From contig JACPMF010000019.1 of assembly GCA_016186145.1 (NCBI GenBank), forward strand, positions 1 through 37,185: a DNA stretch of 37,185 bases, read 5' to 3'. Shown here piece after piece: positions 22,776-30,121 of the stretch. The translations under genes were made by a program, and so were the position numbers. The notes below the pieces were generated by a model that saw only the letters and a program-made list of their open reading frames with translations, was not told the origin of the DNA and made no database searches. Numbering within the stretch: position 1 is the first letter of the stretch; the number at the start of each line of letters is the position of its first letter. Origin of the DNA: Candidatus Sungiibacteriota bacterium (lineage in GTDB: Bacteria > Patescibacteria > Paceibacteria > Sungbacterales > SURF-37).

Positions 22776-23530
22776 CTTAAAATGTTCACTCTTGGTTCAA
22801 GAGCTACAAAAACATTATCCTGCTCGACGGCTCCCGGCCAAGAAAAAAATATGCGCCGCTCGCCCCCGGCGCGCACATCTTTCTCAACCGTTTTTGACAC
22901 CGCGAGTATATTTTCCTCCTGATCAAAAACAAGCGCGGATACGGTGACTTCCTTAAAATCGCCCAAAGAACGGTTCAAAAGGGTTGCCGTAACCGTTGTC
23001 TCCCGTTTTTCGCCCGAAACAACGAGTTTCCGATCCCCAACCGCAACGTCGGGAGGAATACGGTCCGTAAAAACCCAACTGACTCCCCGAACCGCAAAAA
23101 GAACCCGAGAAATCGTTCGTCCGGTAGTGATATTCGATTCAACAAAATGCGCTGTCTCTCCCGGATACAAAAAGGAACGACCGATCCTCCGCGCAACCAA
23201 GATGTCGGAATCGTCAAAAAATTGAAATTCGTATTCAATTTCTTCGGCGCCGAGTTTAATGTTGGGGTTCTTAACCTCTGCAACCGCATCATAACTTCCT
23301 TCTCGGACCGAAACAAAACGCGCCCAAAAAACGTTAACCGCTTGGGGGTTTTTTAATGCACAAGAAGCGCACGGGCCTCCGCAATCAATACCTTCCTCGC
23401 CCTGATTTCTACGGTTATCTTGACAGCTTGCCGTCGGAAACCACAAATAGATTGAAAAAAACACCGGAATCAAAATGACGGCGAGAAAAACTCCGATAAC
23501 TGCAAGCTGTCGTTTTATTCTAAAGTCCAT
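22772..23530 (-). CDS. Single-pass membrane protein with extracellular Cys motif, unknown function
   Basis: 252 residues from ATG 23530 (MDFRIKRQ). One membrane anchor at about 8-30 (LAVIGVFLAVILIPVFFSIY). Just outside it is SCQDNRRNQGEEGIDCGGPC plus ASC, a C-x-D-x(3)-NQGE-x-GIDCGGPC motif shared by surface proteins of CPR and Bacteroidetes. The rest is beta-rich with FxYPGETAHFVE-like segments typical of Ig-like domains. It starts inside the end of the 71-aa gene. Probably a surface or envelope protein; the function is unknown. Confidence 0.75.
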   Translation of the reverse strand: MDFRIKRQLAVIGVFLAVILIPVFFSIYLWFPTASCQDNRRNQGEEGIDCGGPCASCALKNPQAVNVFWARFVSVREGSYDAVAEVKNPNIKLGAEEIEYEFQFFDDSDILVARRIGRSFLYPGETAHFVESNITTGRTISRVLFAVRGVSWVFTDRIPPDVAVGDRKLVVSGEKRETTVTATLLNRSLGDFKEVTVSALVFDQEENILAVSKTVEKDVRAGGERRIFFSWPGAVEQDNVFVALEPRVNILR

Positions 23531-23735
23531 GACGGCGATCCGCGGGCTCATCGCGAATAATCTGTAATATTTCTCGTACCTTCATGCCGAGTGTTCGCAA
23601 ATCATGCTCGCGGATGGTGTTAACCACCTCACCACCTCTTAATCCCTTAATGAGTTTCTGAATATCCAACCATGTCCGTTCTTGCATTTCCCGAATCTCC
23701 ATAAAATCGCTTGGTTCTGTTTCGTAATTGCTCAT
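23520..23735 (-). CDS. Small hypothetical protein (71 aa)
   Basis: The start MSNYETEPSDFMEIREMQER at 23735 is chosen over a longer frame to 23930, because a terminator lies within the longer frame. It is mostly helical and charged (RTWLDIQKLIKGLRGGEVVN, LGMKVREILQIIRDEPADRR). Its 3' end overlaps the next gene's ATG by 11 bases, suggesting coupled translation. No family is recognised. Confidence 0.6.
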   Translation of the reverse strand: MSNYETEPSDFMEIREMQERTWLDIQKLIKGLRGGEVVNTIREHDLRTLGMKVREILQIIRDEPADRRHGL

Positions 23736-23770
23736 ATCGCTTTTAGTGTAACGATATCCGGTAAAAAAGA

Positions 23771-23795
23771 AAAGCGGCGTTTTGTACGCCGCTTT
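23771..23795 (-). terminator. Intrinsic terminator after the GNAT gene
   Basis: Perfect 10-bp stem AAAGCGGCGT/ACGCCGCTTT with loop TTTGT. On the - strand it is followed by a T-rich tract (TCTTTTTT). Confidence 0.85.
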
Positions 23796-23836
23796 ATGTC
23801 GCCATATTCTTCCTAATTTACCCTCCAGAAACGACA

Positions 23837-24445
23837 TTAATCCATTGCAGAAACCCAAGAGCCTTTCCTCCGTCCGCTCTCGGCAGATTTTTCTTCTAAC
23901 CCTTGATACTCGCGCCACAAAGGAAGCCAATCGTCTCTAAAAACAGCCATCATTACAAGATCATGATAACGGCCATTTTTGTAAACCTCTTGCTTTTTTA
24001 CTCCTTCAACCTTGTAGCCGCACCTCAATTGGCATTTTACACTGCGCTCATTAAACGCGAGGACGTGTGAATTTATTCGGCGCAAATTTAGAACCTCAAA
24101 CGCATACCACAAAAGAACCATTTTTGCATCAGTTCCAAGCCCCTTGCCCCAATACTCTTTGTTGCCGATAAAGGTGCCAGTTATAGCTGTTCCGTCAAAA
24201 TGACAAACATGCACCAAACTCGTTATCCCTATATGCACTCCTTCAAGAGTGTCAATGGCGAACACAACATTTGATTCGTTACTAATAATCTTCTGAAGTA
24301 AGCTCCTCTCTTGATCTTTAGTAATCGGTTTAAACGGCTTCCCTAAAAATTGCATTACTTCGTAGTCGTTAATCCAGACCGCACACCGTTCCAAATCACG
24401 CTCTATATCAATTGGACGAAGAATAACTTTTTTGCCTTTAAGCAT
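23837..24445 (-). CDS. GNAT acetyltransferase, RimJ/RimL type
   Basis: 202 residues. Starts MLKGKKVILRPIDIERDLER. The acetyl-CoA site is at YWGKGLGTDAKMVLLWYAFE, followed by LNLRRINSHVLAFNERSVK and the typical CGYKVEGVKKQEVYKNGRYH. It acetylates an amino group, either on a protein N-terminus or a small molecule; the target is unknown. AGGAGG lies before ATG 24445, which falls inside the upstream gene (43-base overlap). The C-terminal 20 residues are basic and low complexity. Confidence 0.88.
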   Translation of the reverse strand: MLKGKKVILRPIDIERDLERCAVWINDYEVMQFLGKPFKPITKDQERSLLQKIISNESNVVFAIDTLEGVHIGITSLVHVCHFDGTAITGTFIGNKEYWGKGLGTDAKMVLLWYAFEVLNLRRINSHVLAFNERSVKCQLRCGYKVEGVKKQEVYKNGRYHDLVMMAVFRDDWLPLWREYQGLEEKSAESGRRKGSWVSAMD

Positions 24446-24687
24446 GGGCGCCTCCTTTCTTCACGCTCAACGTATACCCAATACACCATTCGAACAAAAT
24501 CATTTACGGCCTCTTCAAAAAACCATTTCGTAAGTTTCGCGTCGGGGCCAATAAGAAGTTCCCATGTATGCGCTTGGTCCTCGGTATAAGAAATATGGTC
24601 TGCCACCCATTGTCGCACAAACTCCAAAAGCAATTCCTCCATTCTTTCATCAAGAGAAAACTTCGGTATGTCAGTTTGCTGATTCAT
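24403..24687 (-). CDS. Hypothetical protein (94 aa)
   Basis: Start MNQQTDIPKFSLDERMEELL at 24687, supported by GGAGGGGGGTAAAAAC. Helical, rich in Trp and acidic residues (FVRQWVADHISYTEDQAHTW, WFFEEAVNDFVRMVYWVYVE). Coupled to the GNAT gene by overlap. No family is recognised; it may work with the acetyltransferase. Confidence 0.6.
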   Translation of the reverse strand: MNQQTDIPKFSLDERMEELLLEFVRQWVADHISYTEDQAHTWELLIGPDAKLTKWFFEEAVNDFVRMVYWVYVEREERRRPCLKAKKLFFVQLI

Positions 24688-24727
24688 GTTTTTACCCCCC
24701 TCCATTTCAAAGAACAAATAATTAAAA

Positions 24728-24752
24728 TCCCCTGGCGGGTTTCGCCAGGGGA
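24728..24752 (-). terminator. Hairpin terminator upstream of the 94-aa gene
   Basis: Stem TCCCCTGGCG/CGCCAGGGGA with a five-base loop. On the - strand it is followed by TTTTAATTATTT. It ends the leftward transcript of the 178-aa gene. Confidence 0.8.
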
Positions 24753-24898
24753 AGTGTGTTCCTAACTAAATAAAAGGTTTAAAACATTAAGAAAACAATT
24801 TCCATGGCGAAAACGCAAAATGACCACAATCAGGTGTGGTTAATTTCCACATATTCGCAATGGAATAAAATCTTTGCATATTTAAACTTGCTAAATAG

Positions 24899-25435
24899 TT
24901 ATCCTTCCCCGCCTTCATCTTGATATATCCTATCTATTTCATCGCCCCCGTTCCCGTCTTTATCTTCAATTTTTCTAATTTCCTCTTTTAATATCTGCTC
25001 CTGTCGAAAAAGATGATTTATAATGTCAACATGTTCGGGTTTGTCCACAAGCCGTTCTCGGCGTTCAACAATTTCAGCAAGCTGCCGCCTTAAATCTTCT
25101 ACATTATTCCCGCCACTTTCCTGTTCTTTCTTAGCGATCGGAGATTCACGAACCACTTCGATTTTTCTTTCAATCTTGATGCCCAAGGATTTTTCCAACT
25201 CCGCCATTGCTATCTTGAGAGTTCGTATCTTTTCGTCTTCGGATAAGCCAGAGGATGCAACTCTACCTTCAAAGAATTTCAGTTGAGCACGATAATATTC
25301 TAGAGATTTTCTCTCTGTTTCCCTAAAATCATTAATCGCCCCCCCAATCCACGCCTCCCAAGCCCGCCTATTTTCAATAGTGTCGTTATAGAATGATGGT
25401 TTTTCATTACGAGGTGGAATTTCCCTGTTCGGCAT
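24899..25435 (-). CDS. Hypothetical coiled-coil protein (178 aa)
   Basis: A soluble, strongly charged protein with long helices (TERKSLEYYRAQLKFFEGRV, LKIAMAELEKSLGIKIERKI, NNVEDLRRQLAEIVERRERL). No signal peptide, no membrane segment and no recognised domain. No Shine-Dalgarno is visible. It is the gene directly downstream of the rRNA operon. 24753-24898 holds an ACCACA/TGTGGT hairpin and otherwise nothing I recognise. Confidence 0.6.
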   Translation of the reverse strand: MPNREIPPRNEKPSFYNDTIENRRAWEAWIGGAINDFRETERKSLEYYRAQLKFFEGRVASSGLSEDEKIRTLKIAMAELEKSLGIKIERKIEVVRESPIAKKEQESGGNNVEDLRRQLAEIVERRERLVDKPEHVDIINHLFRQEQILKEEIRKIEDKDGNGGDEIDRIYQDEGGEG

Positions 25436-25549
25436 AACTTATGTCATTAACTTAATTTATAATCTTCGATTACCTTTCCAAAATTTTGGTATGCCGGCAT
25501 ACCTTACTTTCCTATTCCGCTAGGCGGAAAAGTATCATCGAGTCCATAA

Positions 25550-25635
25550 GTCCCGATTTTGTTCCCGCTGAAAGCGGGATTGTAAAATCGAGGATCCTCG
25601 ATAATCTATCCCAAAATTTTGGAGATTATCGGGAC
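25550..25635. repeat. Palindromic element, family B, copy 2 (inside the outer 5S)
   Basis: GTCCCGATTTTGT at the left, TTATCGGGAC at the right, and TAAAATCGAGGATCCTCG in between, matching copy 1 at 20186-20260. The variable tips are CCCGCT/AGCGGG and the ATCTATCCCAAAATTTTGG part. It interrupts the outer 5S between helix III and helix II. Confidence 0.8.
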
Positions 25636-25664
25636 TTTTCCGCCAGAAGCGCCATGCCGGCCGG

Positions 25665-25692
25665 CCCGCTTCGCCGGAGCTTCAGCGAGGCG
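25665..25692 (-). repeat. Family H repeat, copy in the outer 5S insertion
   Basis: On the - strand CGCCTCGCTGAAGCTCCGGC then GAAGCGGG, nearly identical to 2484-2511 on the + strand. Confidence 0.65.
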
Positions 25693-25730
25693 AGCAGGCG
25701 GGGATCCGCCTTCGGCGGACACTTCTCTGT

Positions 25731-25890
25731 CCCCGTACCAAATCTTTTGTATACTGGCGTACCCTACTTTCCCAGGAAGCCATGCTTCCAAGTATCATCG
25801 GGCTCAAATGCTTTCACTTCTCTGTTCGGAATGGGAAGAGGTGGGGCACATTTGAGTAAAACACCAGTAAACAGAAAATTTGGTACGGGG
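25731..25890. repeat. Family C ends surrounding the intact 5S gene
   Basis: CCCCGTACCAAAT (25731-25743) and ATTTGGTACGGGG (25878-25890) are perfect 13-bp inverted repeats flanking the intact 5S. They may act as its processing stem, yet the same sequence ends the family C elements at 1777-1931 and 32809-33057. Confidence 0.75.
25753..25868 (-). rRNA. rrf: 5S ribosomal RNA (intact copy)
   Basis: On the - strand the gene starts CTGGTGTTTTACTCAAATGT, continues GCCCCACCTCTTCCCATTCC, GAACAGAGAAGTGAAAG and GAGCCCGATGATACTTGG, and ends GGGAAAGTAGGGTACGCCAG. Helix I (CTGGTGT with GTACGCCAG), loop C and the GATGATAC loop region are canonical. About 116 nt. It follows the 23S gene and lies within the interrupted outer 5S. 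Confidence 0.93.
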
Positions 25891-26037
25891 CAAGTCGGAA
25901 TGTTCCCGTTTTGTCTGCGAGCCGTAAGCGAACAGTTACAAAACGCGATCCCTTACTCAGCTTGCTGAGTATGGGAGGAAGAGGTGGGGCACCTATGGAT
26001 TAAACACCGGCAAATAAAATTTTTGATGGTTTTACCT

Positions 26038-26063
26038 AAAACCCATCTTAAAAATGCATTTGG
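26038..26063. repeat. Family D arm in the 23S-5S spacer
   Basis: AAACCCATCTTAAAAATGC matches the left arm of the element at 1054-1216. No clear second arm is found nearby. Confidence 0.55.
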
Positions 26064-26088
26064 AAAGTGTACTTTGAGCGGGGAGTAA
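26064..26088 (-). other. 3' arm of the pre-23S processing stem
   Basis: AAAGTGTACTTTGAGCGGG with GAGTAA on the + strand is nearly the same as the reverse of the 5' flank at 32689-32714, so the two ends of the 23S transcript pair over about 25 bp with a few wobble pairs. This is the usual RNase III-type processing stalk. Confidence 0.75.
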
Positions 26089-26193
26089 AAATGATCTGTT
26101 AGTACCTCTCGGCTAAAACGCTTGCGCGCCTTACACCTAAGGCCTATCGACGTGATAATCTCTCACGGATCTATGATACCTAATCTTGGGGTG

Positions 26194-26226
<33 letters not shown>

Positions 26227-26385
26227 CTTCCGAACATAGCTACCCAGCGATGCTCCTGGCGGAACAGCTGGTAGACCAGAGGTTCGTTCATCCCGGTCCT
26301 CTCGTACTAAGGACAACTCCCCTCAAGTATCGACGCCTGCAGTAGATAGGAGACCAACCTGTCTCACGCTTGTTTGCTTTGCAAA

Positions 26386-26470
26386 CCGCGGAACTACGCT
26401 GACTTCACGCAGACCTACGCAGAAAAATTCCGCGTTTGCCCGCATCCGATCTGCGACCGTCCGCGATGCT
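26386..26470. repeat. TCCGCG/CGCAGA repeat cluster (family G) at the 3' end of intron 1
   Basis: TTCACGCAGACCTACGCAG, ATTCCGCGTTTGCCCGC and GATCTGCGACCGTCCGCG are degenerate relatives of the units at 2440-2520 and 26863-26905. Confidence 0.45.
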
Positions 26471-26615
26471 TAAGCATATCCTCTGTTACCAGAGGGATTG
26501 GACTATACCACTATCCTAGCCACTAGGGTTTAGCCACTAGCGATTAGGACAACCGACATGTTAGCAATTCATTATATGAATTACTCTGCCGCTTTCACGA
26601 CAAGTCTCTACGGGG

Positions 26616-26786
26616 TTAGCTTTCCAAAATACTTATTAAGTGCTTTATCATCCTTTTAGCTCTTTCTCGCTCATCTTCAGACAAATTCTTTACCACTCCT
26701 CCGAGTCGGCTTAAGAGATTTGCCACCTCTACAAACTCTTTGGATGCTTCCTTATCTTCTCCAGAGTTAAATGGTTCTTTCTCCAT
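26616..26786 (-). CDS. Small intron-encoded ORF in intron 1 (56 aa), not LAGLIDADG
   Basis: ATG 26786 has AAGGA 7 bases upstream. The protein is charged and helical: MEKEPFNSGEDKEASKEFVE, VANLLSRLGGVVKNLSEDER, ERAKRMIKHLISILES. The TAA stop abuts the CCCCGTAGAGAC catalytic-core motif, the same place where the LAGLIDADG ORFs of introns 2 and 3 run into the core. No known endonuclease motif. It may be a maturase-like, regulatory or chance ORF; the Shine-Dalgarno and position favour a real gene. Confidence 0.5.
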   Translation of the reverse strand: MEKEPFNSGEDKEASKEFVEVANLLSRLGGVVKNLSEDERERAKRMIKHLISILES

Positions 26787-26862
26787 AAAATTATTCCTTA
26801 ATAATTATACCAACTAACTTCCCTCGGTATTATCCTACTAAACCCAGATTGGTTAATCAATT

Positions 26863-26905
26863 TCCGCGTCAATCCGCGTTGCCATCCGCGTATATCCGCG
26901 TGTTT
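26863..26905. repeat. TCCGCGT repeat cluster (family G) in intron 1
   Basis: TTCCGCGTCAATCCGCG, TTGCCATCCGCG and TATATCCGCGTG are tandem-like units also found in the ssb-rpsR spacer (2455-2480). They lie in a peripheral part of the intron 5' domain. Confidence 0.55.
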
Positions 26906-26951
26906 TGACTTCAGTCAAAACAATAGGACTCCACCGATATGAGTCGGTTTA

Positions 26952-27905
26952 TTCGATCCCGCTTACGCGGGAAAGCCGCCGTGCTTGCCCCGTACCGAGC
27001 TTTACTCTGGTGCGGGGTGTTTAACAAGTTCCTATCTAAAACTTGCTAAAAGATTTCGATGTCAATTTCAGGCTCTTTTTTTGACGGTTTGACACTTATA
27101 TTACGATTACTCGTAAAGTAGACTATACCTTTATTCAATCTCCGCAGACTGAATACCGACGTCTTATACAACAAGACTTGCTTCTTGTATCTGACCCAAC
27201 ACTGATTGGATCAAGTCGTTACGGGGATTACAAATCTTATGGGTCATTGATGGAATTATAAATGGTTCAATAATATTGTTGAACTTTTGATACTCATGCC
27301 TTCCGATTCTTATCTTGAACCTTGCTCTGTCTTTGATTATCGTTGCGGAAATCTTGAATCTCCGCGCTAGAAATTCAACAATTCGTTCTTGGTCTTGAAG
27401 CAAGAAATTATGAGTACTTATGGTGTACGAAGCTTTCGTATTTGAACCATCGTCCATAAACCATATTGCGATTGCTCTCGGAATCAAATAATCAAACAAA
27501 TCTTGAGGAAATATTTTAACCGCATCCTTATAGAAATAATGATACAGTGCTCCAAGTTCTTTGAGTGTTTTGGTGTGGAAGTACCACGAATAATGATCTT
27601 TGTTTCGCTTGGCATCATGCCAAACTTTGATTCTTCGCGGCTCCTTTAACACCAGATTCTCAAGTTGAGCATATTTCCAGAAGACGTATTCTTTCTGTTT
27701 CTCACTTTGATGAATTCGCAATCGTGCGCTTATGGGATATCGTTTTCCAACTGAACGGCACTCAAGACGAGCATCGCCCAACAATGATCCTATAATCACA
27801 TCAACTTGATGTGACGGAAATAACGATTGTAATCTTCCCACGGTATGGTCCATACAATTTTATTGTATCATAAATTTGCATGGATTCCACCGTTATGAGT
27901 CGGTT
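26952..27905 (-). mobile_element. Group I intron 2 in 23S rRNA with LAGLIDADG gene
   Basis: Core motifs on the - strand: CTCATAACGGTGGAATCC (near 27905-27883), CATACCGTGGGAAG (27847-27834), CCCCGTAACGAC (27226-27215) and AGGTATAGTC (27130-27121). It follows the exon segment GCGAGCTGGGTT and a short hairpin. It lies directly before intron 1, and both introns are preceded by TAAACCGACTC. The 3' boundary cannot be fixed by eye. A short CCCCGTACC/GGTGCGGGG family C hairpin occurs at 26986-27018. Confidence 0.7.
27164..27853 (-). CDS. LAGLIDADG homing endonuclease (intron 2)
   Basis: 229 residues with two LAGLIDADG helices: VDVIIGSLLGDARLE at about 18-32 and AIAIWFMDDGS at about 150-160. The two-motif layout means it acts as a monomer that cuts an intronless 23S allele. 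The ORF begins MDHTVGRLQS, translated directly from the conserved intron core (CCATACCGTGGGAAG), and near its end it is translated from the CCCCGTAACGAC core motif. One sequence thus serves both ribozyme and protein. Confidence 0.9.
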   Translation of the reverse strand: MDHTVGRLQSLFPSHQVDVIIGSLLGDARLECRSVGKRYPISARLRIHQSEKQKEYVFWKYAQLENLVLKEPRRIKVWHDAKRNKDHYSWYFHTKTLKELGALYHYFYKDAVKIFPQDLFDYLIPRAIAIWFMDDGSNTKASYTISTHNFLLQDQERIVEFLARRFKISATIIKDRARFKIRIGRHEYQKFNNIIEPFIIPSMTHKICNPRNDLIQSVLGQIQEASLVV

Positions 27906-28015
27906 TAATCTGGGCTCAGTAGTTTTCACTAACCCAGCTCGCGTATCTTTTTAAATGGCGAACAGCCATACGCTTGGGAGCTTCTTCACCCCCGCGCTAA
28001 GATGAGCCGACATCG

Positions 28016-28844
28016 CTGTCGTTATTTGTCTTCCGTTACCGGAAGGATCGGACTATATCTTCATCCCACCTTTAATGGGAGTTGGCGTTTTAGCTCTCCA
28101 TGTTCTGGAGAACTCCGGTCAACTTCTGACCAAGTCTCTACGGGGTCATAACTCAATTTATACTTCATCGAAGGAATAATATGTTCAGAAATTAATTGAT
28201 TAAATTTCTTAATACTTTCCTTCAAAAATCTTAGTCGATAATAGGATTTATCTTTATTTATGGTCGTTTCCAAACCCAAAACTTTTAACATTCCCATCAA
28301 TTTTTCTTGATCGGAATGGCTGAACTGTTGGGTATTAAGATAAACATCTCTATCGCGGCATCTGCTTCCGTCATCCATAAACCACACAGCAAGTGAAATT
28401 GGACCGAGTTGAATATCTGGTATTCGTTTCTTTCCGCCCTCATAGAATAATTCATGCATTCGCGATAATTCTGGATGCTGCTGTGTATAGAAACGATATG
28501 CTATCCGATGCCCATTTCCATACCGTGATTTTGGAATTCCGCCCGCAATATTTTTGAGTACAGAATATTTCCAATCAACGTACTCTTTTGCTCTTATGGA
28601 ATGGTTTATCTCGAGAAAAGCATCTTTACGCCCTTTTAGTTTGCGCAAATAGCCGTCTCCTAAGAGTGTTCCTATTATCAGAGATTTTTGTAATTGAGTT
28701 AGACTTCCCACGGTATTGTCCATATTAGGTATTTTACCATATGGAGTCCACCGTTATAAGCCAATATTTTATTCGAATTTCCGCTCCTAACGGATTGATT
28801 CGAACGGCTAATGCCGTTGCTGGCATGGCGCCCCGATGTTGTTT
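28016..28844 (-). mobile_element. Group I intron 3 in 23S rRNA with LAGLIDADG gene (after GGCACCTC, L2500-like site)
   Basis: Flanked by exon GCACCTC (28851-28845) and GATGTCGGCTC (28015-28005), which join to the universal GGCACCTCGATGTCGGCTC. Core motifs: TTATAACGGTGGACTCC (near 28755), AATACCGTGGGAAG (28718-28705), CCCCGTAGAGAC (28145-28134) and AGATATAGTC (28060-28051). Both boundaries are supported by exon continuity. Confidence 0.85.
28061..28723 (-). CDS. LAGLIDADG homing endonuclease (intron 3)
   Basis: 220 residues with SLIIGTLLGDGYLRKLKG at about 14-31 and SLAVWFMDDGSRCRDRDV at about 109-126. It resembles the intron 2 enzyme in layout (MDNTVGSLTQ start, IIPSMKYKL near the end). The ORF covers the intron core from the AATACCGTGGGAAG motif to one base before the AGATATAGTC motif, so it overlaps nearly all of the catalytic region. 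Confidence 0.9.
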   Translation of the reverse strand: MDNTVGSLTQLQKSLIIGTLLGDGYLRKLKGRKDAFLEINHSIRAKEYVDWKYSVLKNIAGGIPKSRYGNGHRIAYRFYTQQHPELSRMHELFYEGGKKRIPDIQLGPISLAVWFMDDGSRCRDRDVYLNTQQFSHSDQEKLMGMLKVLGLETTINKDKSYYRLRFLKESIKKFNQLISEHIIPSMKYKLSYDPVETWSEVDRSSPEHGELKRQLPLKVG

Positions 28845-28885
28845 GAGGTGCCGAACTGCGCCGTCGCTGTGGACGCTTGGGCGCA

Positions 28886-28921
<36 letters not shown>

Positions 28922-29150
28922 AATCTTTGGCCTTGTTCTAGCAAGTACCATCGGTTCACTAAGTTCTGCTTTCGCACCTGCTCGGCATGTCCGCCTCGCA
29001 GTCAAGCCGGCTTTTCCCTTTACGGGTCCGACGCGGTTTCCATTCGCGCTAAGCCGACCTTTAAACTCCTCCATTACTCTTTAGGAGGAAAATGCCCCAT
29101 TCAAACTGCCCACCAGACACTGTCTCAGTTGGGTTTCACCACGAAGCCCG

Positions 29151-29215
29151 CAATAATGCAAATCTACGAATGCATCAGAATGCTACGAATAATTTATTCG
29201 CAATTCGCATTTTGT
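29151..29215. repeat. Family E-like insertion in 23S rRNA
   Basis: GCAAATCTACGAATGCATC and ATGCTACGAATAATTTATTC with TCGCAATTCGCATTTTG form an AT-rich palindrome-like insert between normal 23S segments (around the complement of the CTGAGACAGTGTCTGG region). It shares the TACGAAT/ATTCGCA units of family E. Confidence 0.65.
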
Positions 29216-29506
29216 GAACACTGTGGTGTTCCCAACTGGTTAGAATACAAGTTTTCACAGAATGGTATTTCACTGACGGCTCCGTCCCATCCGAAAACAG
29301 GACCTCAACGCCTCCCATCTATGCTACGCAGTAAAAACTTATACCCAATATCAAGCTACAGTAAAGCTCCCGGGGTCTTTTCGTCTAACTGCAGGTAACC
29401 TGCATCTTCACAGGTACTGTATTTTCACCGGGCTCCTCCTTGAGACAGTCCCCCGATCGTTACGCCATTCGTGCGCTTCGGAACTTACCCGAAAAGGAAT
29501 TGCGCT

Positions 29507-29831
29507 CAACTTTGTTACAAGAATCTAAAAACTAAAAAGTAGAATCTAGAATCTGGACGAGACATTTCTGCTCGCCTCTGCATATTACTATGCAGTTCGG
29601 ACTATATCTTCCGAGTACACTTAAACTCGGTTCGGCGTGTAGTCTCTACGGGGTCCCTCGATAAACTCGGGACTTCCCTCGGTATTGTCCAAAATCCTGT
29701 CTGAAATTTTGGATGTTCACCGATATAGCTCCGCCGTCGCCTTACGGCTATGGACGGATCCTTGATTTTGTAACTCCTCGATAAACTCGGAGACAAAATC
29801 GGGACAAATTTTACTAAGGCAAATCAATTCA
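29507..29831 (-). mobile_element. Group I intron 4 in 23S rRNA, ORF-less (in CTAAGGT/AGCG, L1931-like site)
   Basis: Flanked by exon CTAAGGT (29838-29832) and AGCGCAATTCC (from 29506). Core motifs: GAGCTATATCGGTGAAC (near 29720), AATACCGAGGGAAG (29686-29673), CCCCGTAGAGAC (29653-29642) and AAGATATAGTC (29610-29600). About 325 nt with no ORF. The 5' part carries a family B-like stretch (29764-29806: GATTTTGT, CTCCTCGATAAACTCGGAG, ACAAAATCGGGAC). Confidence 0.82.
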
Positions 29832-30050
29832 CCTTAGAACGATTATAGTTATCGCTGACATTGACGAGGGCTTAACATCTCACGCAATAAAAAATTGATG
29901 TAATCTCATTCCCATCACAAAAATGTTTGACCTTCTCGCATCGGTCAGGCGTCACCTCCTATACATCCTCTTACGAGTTAGCAGGAGGCTGTGTTTTTGG
30001 TAAACAGTCGCCAGGGGTTCTTTTGTTGCAGGCGCGCGCCCCGCACGCTC

Positions 30051-30121
30051 ATCAGCGAATTACGAATCAGATACGAATATACGAATTCGTAATATTCGCA
30101 AGAGCTTCGCTATTCGTTGAT
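30051..30121. repeat. Family E insertion in 23S rRNA (shortened copy)
   Basis: Starts ATCAGCGAATTACGAATC and ends TTCGCTATTCGTTGAT with ACGAATATACGAATTCG inside. It matches the ends of the recA-side copy but lacks part of the middle. It lies at the tip of a 23S helix whose stem is GCACGCT/AGCGTGC. Confidence 0.8.

Larger units (their letters stand above)
25492..26013 (-). pseudogene. rrf: Interrupted 5S rRNA gene (outer 5S), in four pieces
   Basis: Read on the - strand, 26013-25977 gives the 5' half (TGCCGGTGTTTAATCCATAG, then GTGCCCCACCTCTTCC). 25901-25895 gives ATTCCGA of loop C. 25729-25720 gives CAGAGAAGTG. 25549-25492 gives the 3' half, from TTATGGACTCGATGATAC to GTAAGGTATGCCGG. Helix I (TGCCGG/CCGGCA) and helix II (TCCATA/TATGGA) still pair. 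The pieces joined make a complete 5S of normal length, so the insertions are clean and nothing seems deleted. One insert holds the intact 5S gene. It is either a pseudogene or a fragmented rRNA. Confidence 0.72.
26369..26948 (-). mobile_element. Group I intron 1 in 23S rRNA (before CGTGAGACAGG, L2593-like site)
   Basis: Core motifs on the - strand in order: start CTCATATCGGTGGAGTCC (near 26945), AATACCGAGGGAAG (26831-26818), CCCCGTAGAGAC (26615-26604) and GGTATAGTCC (26509-26500). The downstream exon is CGTGAGAC at 26368. Between the second and third motifs is a 56-codon ORF. The 3' part holds TCCGCG-rich repeats. The 5' boundary is approximate. Confidence 0.75.

Noticed and set aside
25486..25968. 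ORF of 160 codons across both 5S genes
   Set aside because: It overlaps 5S rRNA and palindromic repeats; the peptide has no protein-like features.
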